From assembly GCA_007570785.1 (NCBI GenBank), contig ML662442.1:34085909-34149908 (forward strand): a stretch of DNA of 64,000 bases. Direction: 5' to 3'. The translations under genes and the position numbers were made by a program. Source of the stretch: Antilocapra americana. Lineage: Eukaryota > Chordata > Mammalia > Artiodactyla > Antilocapridae. Every line of letters begins with the position of its first letter. Position 1 is the stretch's first letter. Below the pieces are notes generated by a model. It saw nothing but the letters and a program-made list of their open reading frames with translations, made no database searches and was not told where the DNA came from. Shown here in pieces: positions 20,761 through 31,451 of the stretch.

Positions 20761-22689
20761 TATGGCAGGAATACTCCATTTCTCATAAGTGTCCTAAAAT
20801 TGTCGAGTTTAATTAATTTCTTAACACTTTTAATAATCTTGTTTCCTCTTTTATGGAAACTCGAATAATTTTAGATTATTTGTATTTTTTTTCTAAAATG
20901 CCAAGTAATCTTTCAATCTCTCCATATAGGGCTATGTGTATAGTCATAAAATGACTCCATTTGGCTATGTAATTTTGGTTTAAGTAAGGAAAGGAGGTTC
21001 TGTTTAACTTAATGTATTTTTTAAGTGTGCTCTTGACCAGAGTTTGTTGTTATTCTCCACTTTCTGATGCTCCAAGTTTTTCTCCAAGTTCGATTAGTGT
21101 ATTTCCAAATTTCACAAATAAATCAGTTCTCTGAAACTGGATCTGCTCTTTATAGAAGTTTTCAAGGATGCTTGTCCTGGTCTCCCCATCCCAGTGCTGT
21201 GGCAGATGGATGTTTGGGTCACCAGGTGACTGCCCTGGGGCCATACCTCCTCCCTGAAAACCTTCCCTCTCTCTTGTATTCTGAATTGAGGAAGTCTGCT
21301 CTGTTCTATACACATGCACTTGATGTTTAAACATAAAAATGGCATTGTAGCTTTTCCCATACACCCGCCTAAACTCAAATTTCACTGAATTTAGTAGAAG
21401 CAAAGTAAAAATAAATACTATGGTTTGAAGCCAGTCCAGTTCATTAATTTGTCTCTGTGACATTCACAATAATCAGTTTGACTGAAATGTTCGTGGTTCA
21501 ACTCGTTTTGAGGACATACTTCTATAGAACTTCATTGTAATAAGTTTAAAAAGGTTAACTAAAGTGGCTCAGTCTATTATAATATGATGCTTTCTCATCA
21601 CTTACCATCATTTATGTTTATCTATTTTAAGTTGCATTTAGATGCCATCTCAATTTGTTTTAATATTTGATAACTTGTAGGACTGTGTTTTGGAATGGAC
21701 AAAATTGTTAGTCAGGTAAATATCAAACTTGTTTCCTCCTGAGTCTTTGCCCTGTGTGACTTCATTTTTACTTTGATGCTGATGCTGGGGAGTGATAAAG
21801 ATCCATTTACATACCTCTTTGGGGACTTGAGCTTTCATGCTGAAAGCTGTTCCTATAACACTTAAATACGTAAATTGTGGCGAGTAATTTATATGATGTG
21901 AGCAGCTTAGCTTTTAAAAATTCCTTGAAATGTTTGGTATTGAATTTAGATTTGAATGGTACATATTGGGTAGAAGGAAAATAGAAATAAGGTTTAAAAT
22001 AATCAAGATTCACTGAACATCTGTACTTTAATACAAGGCAAAATAACAGAAGAAAGTTTAATATTTTATATGTTGACGATTATTTGAAAATTGTTTATTA
22101 TTTCTCTTACCCTCCTTTGCATTTTTTGGCCTTTTTCAAGTCACATTGGAGAAGTCATCAATTTTTTTTTTCATATATTTCTTAAAACAACTTACTTTGT
22201 ATGAGTATCTAGCTAAGGATTGAAACATGGACATTCTTACAGTACCAAAATTATTTATTTTCTTCTCTCTCTCTCTTGTCTCCCTGCCTCAAATGCCTGG
22301 AGAGATAGTTTATTCTTTGAACTAGATTCTGAAGAATGTTTCTGGTTTTGACTTTTAATCAGAACCATTTCTCATAGCATGATTCTTTATATTTATCTTA
22401 AATTATTTTACTCTAGTTTCAGAGAAAATAAATTTAAGGGGGCTCAAATCTCTCATTGTCTCTTATCAAGCAAAAACCTTCTAAATTCTAATTTGACTTT
22501 TCAGAATATGTTCTCTTTTTTCTAAGTAGCTGTGGGTTTCTGTTACTTCCATACATTTTCACTTTTATTTCACCAATTTTGGGTGTTTCTTACTCAGCAC
22601 TCCTCGACCCATATAATAAATCTATCCATATTGTTTTCTTCTTCATCCTTTTACTCCTCATCTGAATCACTTCTTATCAAGATCTACAT
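20761..22689. other. Unassigned sequence, contains one 137-codon open frame
   Basis: AT-rich, with no recognised repeat. 21050-21463 on the minus strand holds the open frame listed separately. A mild GC-richer island (21170-21270) lies inside that frame. Confidence 0.4.
21050..21463 (-). other. Open reading frame of unknown status, 137 codons
   Basis: I do not recognise the protein. It has a hydrophobic stretch near residues 12-26 (LQTIVFIFTLLLLNS), then a Gly/Pro-rich centre and a charged C-terminus ending 'GEKLGASESGE'. No known domain is visible. No Kozak context, splice sites or poly(A) signal stand out, and neighbouring sequence is non-coding. It is one of the longer frames that does not lie in a recognised repeat. 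It could be chance, part of an unrecognised repeat, or a decayed processed pseudogene. Confidence 0.15.
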
Positions 22690-22779
22690 ACTAGACAGGG
22701 TTTTAGGCCCTCCCTGTGTGGCATGTTCTATACTTACAACAGCCTACAAGGTTTTATAGATGAGGAAACAAGAGTTAAG
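22690..22779 (-). mobile_element. MIR SINE fossil, antisense, left part
   Basis: 'cttacaacagcctacaaggt', 'ttatagatgaggaaacaaga' and 'gttaag' follow the antisense MIR order. The remainder continues at 23251 after an inserted LTR. Confidence 0.6.
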
Positions 22780-23250
22780 ACTGTGCAGTCGGCTGAATAG
22801 TGGCCCCAAAGATGGCTAACTATTTCCAGAACTGTGAATATGTTACCTTCTGTGGTAAAAAGGACTTTGCAGATGTGATTAAGGTTCAGAAATTGAGATG
22901 AGGAGATTATCTAGGATTATCTGGGTGAATCCAATCTAATTACATGAGTTCTTAAATACAGAGAACATTTCCTGGCTGGATTAGACAGAATTGTGAAGGA
23001 GGGGGAAGTCTGCTGGCTTTGAAGATGAAGGGAATGGGCCATGAGAAAAAAATACAGGTACTTTCTAGAAGCTGGGAAAGGTGAGAAACCAATTTTCCTT
23101 CAGGCTTCCAGAAGGAACATAGTCCTTCCCACATGCTTGTTTTAGCTCACTGAGTTTTAGTTCATGTCAGACTTCTGCCTCCAGAGCTAGAAGATGATAC
23201 AAAATTTGTGCTAATCTGTTATGGCAGCAATAGAAAATGAATACAGATAG
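22780..23250 (+). mobile_element. MLT1-type MaLR LTR inserted in a MIR
   Basis: MLT1 landmarks in order: 'cggctgaatagtggccccaa', 'aggactttgcagatgtgatt', 'aaggttcagaaattgagatg', 'gggtgaatccaatctaatta', 'tggcagcaatagaaaatgaa' and 'taca'. The MIR antisense text stops at 'gttaag' on the left and resumes at 'attaagtcacttgtttatgg' on the right. A 5-bp ttaag duplication (22775-22779 and 23252-23256) fits an LTR insertion. Solo LTR, non-coding. Confidence 0.75.
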
Positions 23251-23300
23251 ATTAAGTCACTTGTTTATGGTCACACAACTTTTTTGGGTGGTATACTATT
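23251..23300 (-). mobile_element. MIR SINE fossil, antisense, right part
   Basis: 'ttaagtcacttgtttatggt' then 'cacacaac' is the continuation of the MIR interrupted by the preceding LTR. It fades out soon after. Confidence 0.6.
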
Positions 23301-25149
23301 TATTAATATTTAAATTTCACAATTAAGCAATGAGCTCAAGTATATGCTGGCCATATATTCAGATTTTTTAAATAAATATAAATGGACAGACAGCTTAAAG
23401 GGTTCAGTGTATCTAACATTACACAATATATTCGGCAATTATAGAAAATCTAGGGGATTTTTATACCCTTTGTATCACAAGTGTAGAAAGGAGCCCTGCA
23501 GGACTGAACAGAGAGAGGTCCTTGTTGCTGACAGACTCTCCTCTTGACTTCAGACTTGAGACAAACTGAGGAGTCTGGTAGTATACAAAAACCACTGAAT
23601 TCAAGTCAGACAATAACAGCATTAGTAAGGGCCAGTTTGGATTATAGGGGCCAGTCTGAAGGGAGCAGGGTTAACTGGAGGCTGGAAATGTTGCAGCTCA
23701 ATTCAGGATCTGTAGATTAGAGCAGTAGATTAGAACAGAAAGGTTGTTGCAGTCCTCTAAACACGTTCCTAAAATGCTTTTTCCCCAGCAGGGTGATCAC
23801 ACAAGTTTTTGAGTTGGAGCCAAAACATCCTTGCTCATTGATGTATCTGTCCTTCCTCCATGCGATACTGCTCTTGGTAGCCAGGGCAGAGAAGAGCTGT
23901 TTTTCTCAGCACATCAAGTATAAGCAAATCTTCGATCATGCTTCCTTACAGACTCTGGGCTGCTAATTCATCTCTGCTCTTCAATATCTAGCACAGTGTA
24001 CACTTCTTAACAGAACCCAGGCTATGAATGATAGTATAAAAATTCACACAATCTATGTGAATAACCTTTAGTACTCTGTTAACCATGAGTTTAAAAAGCA
24101 AGAGATGCAAATTGAAAAACATTAGGAGAACCTTTATCTCTTTTATGGTATTTGCCAGCAAGAAAAAGGCCTTTGATTCAACATTGCTACAAGAAGAGGT
24201 ACATTCCATTCTATTATAATACACTTGAGCTTAAAATTACAATTTAGTATCCAGTTTGTGTCATAGGTCACAGCTAAATTTCATACCCCACATGATTTCG
24301 CCACTTTCCTTATTTAACTGTCTTTCTGTTGTTCTACATACAGAGGAAAAAAGTGATTTGTAAATATTGACTAGACAAAGGACACTTTAGAAAGGATTCC
24401 AGGAACTCCCTGTGCTTTCATTACCATTACACTGAAGTTACCTTCTAAAAAGTTGAAGATTGTAGCTAAAAACATGCCAGCAGCTTGTACACCTTGAGAG
24501 ATTGCTGTGCTGCACATTAAAATTTAGGGCAGAAAATAGTGCTAGAGCAGTAGAATAAAGAAAATTAGTTGACGAAAAATTTTATGTGGTAACAAACGTC
24601 TTGTTTTATATAAATATTTATGAAATAAATTCTCTTCCTTTCTACTATGAGAATTCTTGAAAATTTTGTTTGAAAGTGAATAATAAGCTTTGAGGTAAAG
24701 GATTAACAAATTTATTACTGTCAAACAGCTTTTCTTCTCTAAGAATAAAGATTGCTAAATATTAGAATGGGATACTAAAGGAAATCATGAACTACTTATT
24801 TATTTAAGAGTACTTTTAAAATATGTATGTTCTATATCCATCAGTGATAATTAAAATAAGGCCAGTTCTGAGTTTGAGAGAGGGCTTTACTGAATCCTTA
24901 AGATTTAATTTTTGTTGAATGATTCCATGATGACTTGTGGTAGGTACTGCCACCTTCCTTGGCCCTGACCTTGAGAACTGAGGAGGTAATTTCCTTTAAA
25001 TACAAAGGCATCTTCCTGTCAGCATAAAGCTTTAACAATAAAAAGGTATTAAAAACAGTCAGCTATCTTTTATTTTTTTTTTAATTTCTACTCACAATAG
25101 TTCAGCAAACAAAGCCTATAGTCTAGGTCCTTCATATGCTGTGTGTGTG
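23301..25149. other. Unassigned AT-rich sequence
   Basis: About 1.85 kb with no repeat that I can name and no exon. Short open frames only. Confidence 0.4.
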
Positions 25150-25347
25150 TTAGCTGCTTAGTTGTGTCCAACTGTTTGTGATCTCATGGACTGTAGTCTG
25201 CCAGGGTCCTCAGTCCATGGGATTTCCCAGGCAAGAATACTGGAATGGGTTGCCATTTGCTGCTCCAGGGAATCTTCCTGACCCATGGATTGAACCCAGA
25301 TATCCTGCATTGCAGGCAGATTTACCATCTGAGCTACCAGAGAAGGT
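25150..25347 (-). mobile_element. Bov-tA SINE, antisense
   Basis: Reverse order: BovB-derived body ('tagctgcttagttgtgtcca', 'tcatggactgtagtctgcca', 'ggcaagaatactggaatggg') followed by the tRNA-derived head ('gcattgcaggcagatttacc', 'atctgagctaccagagaag'). It is preceded by a short (gt)n run. Confidence 0.95.
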
Positions 25348-26461
25348 GCTCACTTTTTGTAATTTACAAAATTGATACATGAACCATGATGCTGGATAAG
25401 AGATTGGCCGTGGTGTTCAAGTGGGAATGGGGTTACAGTGGTGATGATGATCATCTCCTCTTGGTTTTCACAACTTTAGAAGTTGTCAAAGGTTTGCAGG
25501 AGTTTGTCAAAACTTTTGTCAAAAGTGGCAGAAATTTCTACTTAAGATTAACCCGGGGATTGTTTAAGATGTAGAATCTTGGGCTCTTTGGAATTTGACA
25601 TTTTATAGCTGGAACAAAGAGGAAATAAAGGAACATAGAAGTAAATGCCTAGTCTAGTGCAAAGATGCCTTTTCTCCCAGATAACTCGGGTAAATTTATT
25701 TACCATATAGAAATGCCTCTTGCCATTATACATCTTAATTTGAGGATAATTATTATTTATTTGAATATCAATTTCTCAATGCCTTCTTTCCTATGAAAGG
25801 TTGACATTTGCGTGTCTTTGCTCTCTTTCAATATATGATAAGCTTCAGTAAATACAGTACAGTGTATACCTGGAGATAAAGGTATTCTATTTCTAGGCAT
25901 TTGAATGGTAGCAACTTCCTATTTTAAAACAGAAGAGCTGACTTTTTTCAAATACCCCATGATGCCAGTGCTACTGATCTCCCATTGCCCCGACTTTTTG
26001 ATGCCTAGGTTGGGTGAGCAAATCCAGTGAAGCATTTTTGCAGGCTGACCAACATGTCTCTGCTACTGCTCCCTTCATACTTATTAAGTTGTAAGAACCC
26101 TGGTGTGTAGATCTATTGTTTTTCTGCCTTGTATCCATTCTTCCTTCTTCTGTTAGCCTCATCCAGATTATTCTGGGGAGAGGTCACCGTTGTCCCAGAA
26201 CATGTTGTTCAGATAGAGGCGATTTTACTCCTTGGTATCAAGGCGAGCTGGTTCTGTGTCTCAGGTCTGACCACCTTGTGTGGTTTATCTGCTTGGCTCT
26301 GGTGATTTCTCCAAGGATGGGCATGCGATCCAAGAGACTCAGTATGTCTACAGGGTCTGTAGGTCATTTACTGATACTATTGGGAATGAGACACCCATTC
26401 TGCTGGTTGCTAAGCTAGCAGAGTGGGTGATAAGCCTAACACTGTTGAGGACAATCTTAAG
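25348..26461. other. Unassigned sequence
   Basis: No repeat family or exon recognised. A 100-codon open frame at 26116-26418 has no recognisable domain. Confidence 0.4.
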
Positions 26462-26706
26462 ACCACAAAGGTGTACATGTACACTAAGTCACTCAGTGAC
26501 TCTTTGCAACCTTATGGACTGTAGCCCACCAGGCTTTTCTGTCCATGGAGTTCTCCAGGCAAGAATACTGTAGTGGCTTGCCATTTCCTGCTCCAGGGGA
26601 TCTTCCCAACTCAGGGATCAAAGCTGCATCTCTTGCGTCTCCTGCACTGGCAGGCAGGCAAAATTTTTTACCACTGTGCCACCTGGGAATCCCCACCACC
26701 AAGGTG
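26462..26706 (-). mobile_element. Bov-tA SINE, antisense, with TSD
   Basis: Body at left ('aagtcactcagtgactcttt', 'ttatggactgtagcccacca') and tRNA-derived head at right ('gtctcctgcactggcaggca', 'ccactgtgccacctgggaat'). The flanking duplications, accacaaaggtg (26462-26473) and accaccaaggtg (26695-26706), differ by one base. Confidence 0.95.
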
Positions 26707-26946
26707 AGGCTGCTGTAAAATAAAGCCCCGAGTCAGCTGGGGCTGAGGATGGAGGCACATTTATACTGAAGCTGTTAGAGAATGTGGATCCAGCTGCAAC
26801 TTTTCCCTGAATTATGTGAACCAAAAATTCTTTCTTTCTTTTATCTCTTGGTGTTCCATTTGCCTCACTTGGAACCAAGCCAAGTCCTAGTTTGATTATG
26901 ATAAGGGTAATGAGTCACATCCCAGTTGTATTACAAGGAGCCCATG

Positions 26947-27145
26947 TGTGTTAGTTGCTCAGTCATATCCAGCTCTTTGTGACCCCATGGACTATAGCCT
27001 ACCAGTCTCCTCTGTCTAATTATTCAGGCAAGAATACTGGAGTGGGTAGCCATTCCCTTCTCCAGGGGATCTTCCTGATCCAGGGATCAAACCCAGATCT
27101 CCTGCATCGCAGACAGATTCTTTACCATCTGAGCCACCAGAGAAC
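26947..27145 (-). mobile_element. Bov-tA SINE, antisense
   Basis: Standard reverse order: 'tgtgttagttgctcagtcat', 'gaccccatggactatagcct', then head 'atctcctgcatcgcagacag' and 'ttctttaccatctgagccac'. It has a small deletion in the middle ('gtctaattattcaggcaaga'). Confidence 0.95.
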
Positions 27146-27860
27146 CAGTCAAGGATCCCAGAGTGATTCAGGAATCAAATGACTACCTTATTCAGTACAA
27201 GAAATAGACTCTGTTATGATGTCTGCAATACTGTGCTTTTATGTGCCCACAACAGATACTGCTATCAGTCAATATAGTGAACTCGGAGTGCTGTATGGGG
27301 CGGCATTATTGTAGTCCAGGAAGGCAGAACAGCACAAAAATGATTTAACCATGGTTCTTATATTTTGTGATCAGAAAAAAAGAGATACAATGTGGGCATC
27401 TAGGTGCTTCCAAGAATCATCAAGGTGTCACTTGCTTGCACCAAGTGGTGGATACCATCTGATCTCAGGGGTCATAGAAGACCCTAGAATTTGCTCCCAG
27501 ATAGCTTCTACTTGGCACTTTCTGACTCCTGAAATTTTCCATCAGGGCTTCAGTGTTTGTCTCTATGGTTGTATATAATATATGCATAAAACATTTATGA
27601 GAAACTTATTATAGTGGCTTCCTTTGGGGAAAGGGTCTGGAGAAAATGGAACAGTTGACTCTTATTTTTTATTTTGTTGTTTCTGCACAGCTGGACTTTT
27701 TAACTGGGCTTAAAATGAAGCATAAAGTGTTTAATTTTCTAACTTTGTACTCAAGTTGTTTTTATTTTAAAAAAGGCAAGTGGATAACCTGTTTATTTGT
27801 TCATCTTTGCATTAAAAAAGCATAAAAAGCATCATAGTGCATACATGCATAGCACATGCC
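27146..27860. other. Unassigned sequence
   Basis: No repeat family or exon recognised. The right half is AT-rich. Confidence 0.4.
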
Positions 27861-27980
27861 CATTCATTCAAGCAGTGTTTGAGCCTCTGCTTTGTACTGA
27901 GCTCTGTTCTAAGTCATAGGCACAGCCATGACCCTAGTGGACAGTCTCTGCCTTCATGAAGCTTCCATTTCAGTGTCCAG
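27861..27980 (-). mobile_element. L2 LINE 3'-end fossil, antisense
   Basis: 'cccattcattcaagcagtgt', 'tttgtactgagctctgttct', 'cagtctctgccttcatgaag' and 'cttccatttcagtgtccaga' are the reversed L2 terminus. Confidence 0.75.
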
Positions 27981-27999
27981 AGCTTTTCTAAGAACATCA

Positions 28000-28160
28000 C
28001 TTGAATTTTCTCATTTGCTTTTCTTGCAGTGCTGGGATAATGATTTTATTTTACAGAGGAGGAGGCTATAAATGTAGAGGTGCTAATTCCTTTGCCCCGA
28101 GTCACACAGTAGTGAGTGAAGGAGGTGGAATTTGAGTAGAGGCAGTCTGACTTCAGTGTC
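28000..28160 (-). mobile_element. MIR SINE fossil, antisense
   Basis: 'ttttctcatttgcttttctt', 'tgattttattttacagagga', 'ggaggctataaatgtagagg', 'ccccgagtcacacagtagtg' and 'ggtggaatttgagtagaggc' follow antisense MIR order. Confidence 0.8.
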
Positions 28161-28361
28161 TACAGATGACATTGGGACAGACAAATGTTTCCGACCGTCT
28201 GGGAGCAAACGTACAGTTAATACCTGTTAATGCATAAATATCGTTGGGAAAAGCATACTTAAAGCTGTTATTCAATTCTTTGAGCCACAAGATATGAGAG
28301 TGGATTTTTCTAGAGCACAGAAAGTAAAGAGCAAGAGGGCTGAAATTAGGGTGGTGGTGAC

Positions 28362-28468
28362 TAGAGGAAGAGGAGCAAGAGGAAAAAGAAGTGGTAAAGG
28401 AAGAGGAGGAGAAAAGGAAAGAAGGGGAGGAGGAAAGGAAAAGGGGGAGGAGGTGGATGAGGAGGTGG
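28362..28468 (+). repeat. Polypurine (GA-rich) tract
   Basis: Low-complexity GGA/GAA-rich sequence. 28396-28453 is 58 consecutive purines with no interruption, containing several short G runs (gggg at 28424-28427, ggggg at 28443-28447). The open frames through it on both strands (Arg/Lys/Gly-rich and Pro/Ser/Leu-rich) are products of the low complexity. Confidence 0.9.
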
Positions 28469-28787
28469 CCAACTTACCACAGGGAATGGTGACATTCCCT
28501 TTGTGGCTTAGCACATTTTTGGGGTCTGGTACCCTGAGTGTTGGCACTTAACACATTATATCATTTAATCCCCACCACTGCTCTGTCTGGCTCCAAAGCT
28601 TATAGCTCATATCCTTCCAGCTTACTTCCAGCCCCAGCACAGTGCCGTCTGGACTCATTTCTGGGGCGAACCAACTTTGCAGACCTCAAAATGAGGATCT
28701 GAAGATTCAGAGCCATGGCGTCCAAACAGTGGCATGGCTGAGCTAGCCTCCTCTGGGAAGAGCATACCACAGAAAGGAGATTTCCTG

Positions 28788-29044
28788 GGGTTCCCTGGTG
28801 GTCTCGTGTTTGGGAGTCCACCTTGAGATGCAGGGGACACCAATTCAGTCCCTGGTCTGGGAAGATCCTACATACTGCCGGGCTGCTAAGCCCGTGAGCA
28901 ACTACTGAGCCCATGCTATGCAACAAGAGAGGTCACTGCAGTGAAACGCCGTGCACCGCACTAGGGGAAAGGCCACACACAGCAATGAAGACCCAGGGCA
29001 GACGAAAGTAAAATAAATAAAAATTCAAAAAATAAATAAATAAA
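28788..29044 (+). mobile_element. CHR-2-type SINE
   Basis: Sense order: tRNA-derived head ('ttccctggtggtctcgtgtt', 'ttcagtccctggtctgggaa'), body ('gatcctacatactgccgggc', 'taagcccgtgagcaactact', 'gagcccatgctatgcaacaa', 'gccacacacagcaatgaaga', 'cccagggcagacgaaagtaa') and an A-rich tail (aaataaataaa). A second, very short head-like scrap ('gggcttccctggtggtccag', 29053-29072) follows and is then cut off by a T run. Confidence 0.88.
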
Positions 29045-29090
29045 GTGGGATCTAGGGCTTCCCTGGTGGTCCAGTGGCTTTTTTTTTTTT

Positions 29091-29455
29091 TAAAGATAAT
29101 TCCTGATGAAACATTGGTATTATTTAGTGGTAATGTTTTGGGGTATAAAGTTGTGGTGAGCTCCAAGCTGGATTCAGTTTTTTCTCAATGATTATAGCAA
29201 AGAATTTGGTTTGTTGCCTGGGAAAGTAGCTCCTAACCAGAGCCTAATGCGGGGGATGGGAGGGATGAGGAGGACTCACATGGACCATGCTTCCTGGACA
29301 TGCTCAGTTGCTGGAAGCTGAGAGCACGGTTTGTTTTGTTTGTTCCTGGCTTAGTGGTGGTTGTGAATTTATTTGTGATAGTATGACTGTATTTGAGAGA
29401 AATGCCCATGTAGGGTGTTTGTGTGTGTGTGTGCTTTTTAATCAGAAGCTCACTA
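29091..29455. other. Unassigned sequence with short (gt)n
   Basis: No repeat family or exon recognised, apart from a short gt microsatellite at about 29421-29434. Confidence 0.4.
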
Positions 29456-29582
29456 GAGTGAGTCGGAAACAGATCATCTGAGGGCCCTCAGCAGCCACAA
29501 GAGTGAGCTTGGAAGGAGCTCCTCCGCGATCTCTCAGTAGGGCTGCTGGCTTCCCCAAGAGCAAGTGATCCAACACAGAAGA
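29456..29582 (-). mobile_element. MLT1-like LTR fossil, antisense, left part
   Basis: 'gaaggagctcctccgcgatc', 'tctcagtagggctgctggct' and 'tccccaagagcaagtgatcc' match the reversed centre of an MLT1-type LTR. Its other half resumes at about 30601, with BovB and L1 sequence in between. Confidence 0.6.
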
Positions 29583-29802
29583 GACAGGGAAATCAACCCT
29601 GAATATTCAATGGAAGGACTGATGCTGAAGCTCCAATACTTTGGCTAACTGGTGTCAAGACTGACTCATTGAAAAAGCCCCTGATGCTGGGAAAGATTGA
29701 GGGTGGGAGGAGAAGATTGTGGCAGAGGATGAGATGGTTAGATAGTATCACTGACTCAATGGACATTAATCTGATCAAACTTTGTTTGACTAAACAACAG
29801 TA
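29583..29802 (+). mobile_element. BovB 3' fragment with internal deletion
   Basis: BovB C-terminal coding/3' sequence: 'aaatcaaccctgaatattca', 'tggaaggactgatgctgaag', 'tgatgctgggaaagattgag', 'cactgactcaatggacatta'. It jumps from 'aaactttg' straight to a terminal 'ttgactaaacaacag', so the last ~100 bp of the element is mostly deleted. Confidence 0.9.
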
Positions 29803-29812
29803 GTTGATTAAC

Positions 29813-30003
29813 AAAGTTAATCAATTAATTTCAGGTGCACAGCAAAGTGACACAGTCATATATGTATATGTACCTATACTTTTTCAAATTCTTTTCCCAT
29901 TTATGTTGTTACATAATATTGAGCAGAGATCCCTGTGCTGTAGGTATATCCTTGTTGGTTTTCCATTTTGAATATAGAAGTGTCAGTTCCACACTCCCTA
30001 AAA
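29813..30003 (-). mobile_element. L1 3'-UTR fragment, antisense, left part
   Basis: 'ttaatttcaggtgcacagca', 'aagtgacacagtcatatatg', 'attgagcagagatccctgtg', 'ctgtaggtatatccttgttg' and 'aagtgtcagttccacactcc' are the reversed ruminant L1 3' UTR. The same text continues after the next BovB insertion. Confidence 0.88.
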
Positions 30004-30530
30004 GATGCTTACTCCTTGGAAGAAAAGCTATGACCAATCTACACAACATATTAAAAAGCAGAGACATTACTTTGCCAACAAAGGTCCATCTAGTCAAAGA
30101 TACGGTTTTTCCAGTAGTCATGTATGGATGTGAGAGTTGGACTATAAAGAAAGCTGAGTGCCGAAGAACTGATGCTTTTGAACTGTGGTGTTGGAGAGGA
30201 CTCCTGAGAGTCCCTTGGACTGCAAGGAGATCAAACCTGTCCATCCTAAAGGAAATCAGTCCTGAGTATTCATTGGAAGGACTGATGCTGAAGCTGAAAC
30301 TCCAATACTTTGGCCACCTGATGTGCAGAACTGACTCATTAGAAAAGACCCTGATGCTGGGAAAGACTAAAGGCAGGAGAAGGGGATGACAGAGGATGAC
30401 ATGGTTGGATGTCATCATCGACTCAATGGACATGAGATTGAGCAAGCCCCAGGAGTTGGTGATGGACAGGGAAGCCTGGCATGCTGTGGTTTGCAAAGAG
30501 TCAGACACAACTGAGTGACTGAACTGAACT
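30004..30530 (+). mobile_element. BovB 3' end, 5'-truncated, inserted in L1
   Basis: About 525 bp of BovB: 'gatgcttactccttggaaga', 'tatggatgtgagagttggac', 'gaactgtggtgttggagagg', 'ggccacctgatgtgcagaac', and the tail 'agtcagacacaactgagtga' with 'gaactgaact'. L1 wording breaks off before it ('cactccctaa') and resumes after it ('ttaccccttcctgccaccct'). Coding content is only the C-terminal end, interrupted near 30389. Confidence 0.95.
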
Positions 30531-30600
30531 TACCCCTTCCTGCCACCCTTCCCTCCAGTAATCATAAGTTCATTTCCTAAGTCTGTGAGTTGTGACATTC
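30531..30600 (-). mobile_element. L1 3'-UTR fragment, antisense, right part
   Basis: 'ttaccccttcctgccaccct', 'aatcataagttcatttccta' and 'agtctgtgagttgtg' continue the L1 sequence interrupted by BovB. Confidence 0.8.
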
Positions 30601-30752
30601 ATTTTATAATCTGATCTTGGAAGTGACATCCTATTACTCCTGCTATATTCTGTTTGTTAGAAACAAGTCACTAGGTCCCATATATTCAGGGGAGAAACTA
30701 CATAAGGGCTGACTAGCAGGATGGAGACCATCTTAAAGACCGCCTACCACAG
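30601..30752 (-). mobile_element. MLT1-like LTR fossil, antisense, right part
   Basis: 'ttggaagtgacatcctatta', 'ctcctgctatattctgtttg', 'ttagaaacaagtcactaggt', 'ccatcttaaagaccgcctac' and 'caca' are the reversed terminal part of the LTR whose left half ends at 29582. Confidence 0.65.
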
Positions 30753-31184
30753 GCCTGTCACAGAAATCTTCTATCTATGAGTATTCTTGGTCACCAAATC
30801 CAAAACATACATTTAATTGTGGTTCACACAAGTGAATAGCCGATGAGATCAAAGAATGCTGTTAGTAACTTTAAAGCAAAGCTAACTTGTACTGGGAAGA
30901 AAAACATAAACCAATGGGAGGTACATGGGAGATACCAAACTTCTGAGAAATTTACTTCTGAGAACACAGAAGACAACTGAGCCAGTTAAATTATATCAGC
31001 ATTTATTAAGACCTCTGTGTCGTGTACTCTCTGCTCTGAGTGAAGTCGACTTCGTATTTCCCTTCACACAAAAGTGTGCGTTGCCTATTTAGGAAGGCAA
31101 GACAAACAGAAAACAGAATGACAGTAGAAGAGTTTACATTAACTTGAAGCAGGTAGAATGGTATGGAGAGACTGCTCTGGAATG
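30753..31184. other. Unassigned sequence
   Basis: No repeat family or exon recognised. Confidence 0.4.
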
Positions 31185-31350
31185 GGGTCAGCAAACACTT
31201 TCTGTAAGAGCAAAAGCTACAGAAGCTACAGAGTGTGTATTTCAGGCTGCATGGGCCACATATGGTCTCTGTTGCATTTCTTTCTTTTTTTGTACACTAT
31301 TTTAAAAATGTAAAAACCATTCTTGAGCTTAGCCCTGTAGGCAGTGAGGC
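31185..31350 (+). mobile_element. hAT-type DNA transposon fossil
   Basis: 'ggggtcagcaaacactttct', 'gtgtgtatttcaggctgcat', 'gggccacatatggtctctgt' and 'ccctgtaggcagtgag' match a non-autonomous hAT family common in mammals. A reverse copy lies at 47137-47472. The precise family name is uncertain. Confidence 0.65.
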
Positions 31351-31390
31351 ATCACTAGATTTTTGAATAAGGTTGTTACTGACTTGATAA

Positions 31391-31451
31391 ATGCTGCAGT
31401 CCATAGGGTCGCAGAGTCAGACACGACTGAGTGACTGAACTGAACTGAACT
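31391..31451 (+). mobile_element. BovB/Bov-A 3' tip
   Basis: Only the terminal ~60 bp: 'atgctgcagtccatagggtc', 'gcagagtcagacacgactga', 'gtgactgaactgaactgaac'. The repeated (gaact) end favours BovB rather than a SINE. Confidence 0.85.

Noticed and set aside
29835..30389. 184-codon plus-strand frame
   Set aside because: The first third is L1 antisense text and the rest is the BovB C-terminus; the start codon is not the element's own. Covered by the mobile-element entries.
29909..30508. 199-codon minus-strand open frame
   Set aside because: Antisense of BovB plus L1 3' UTR.
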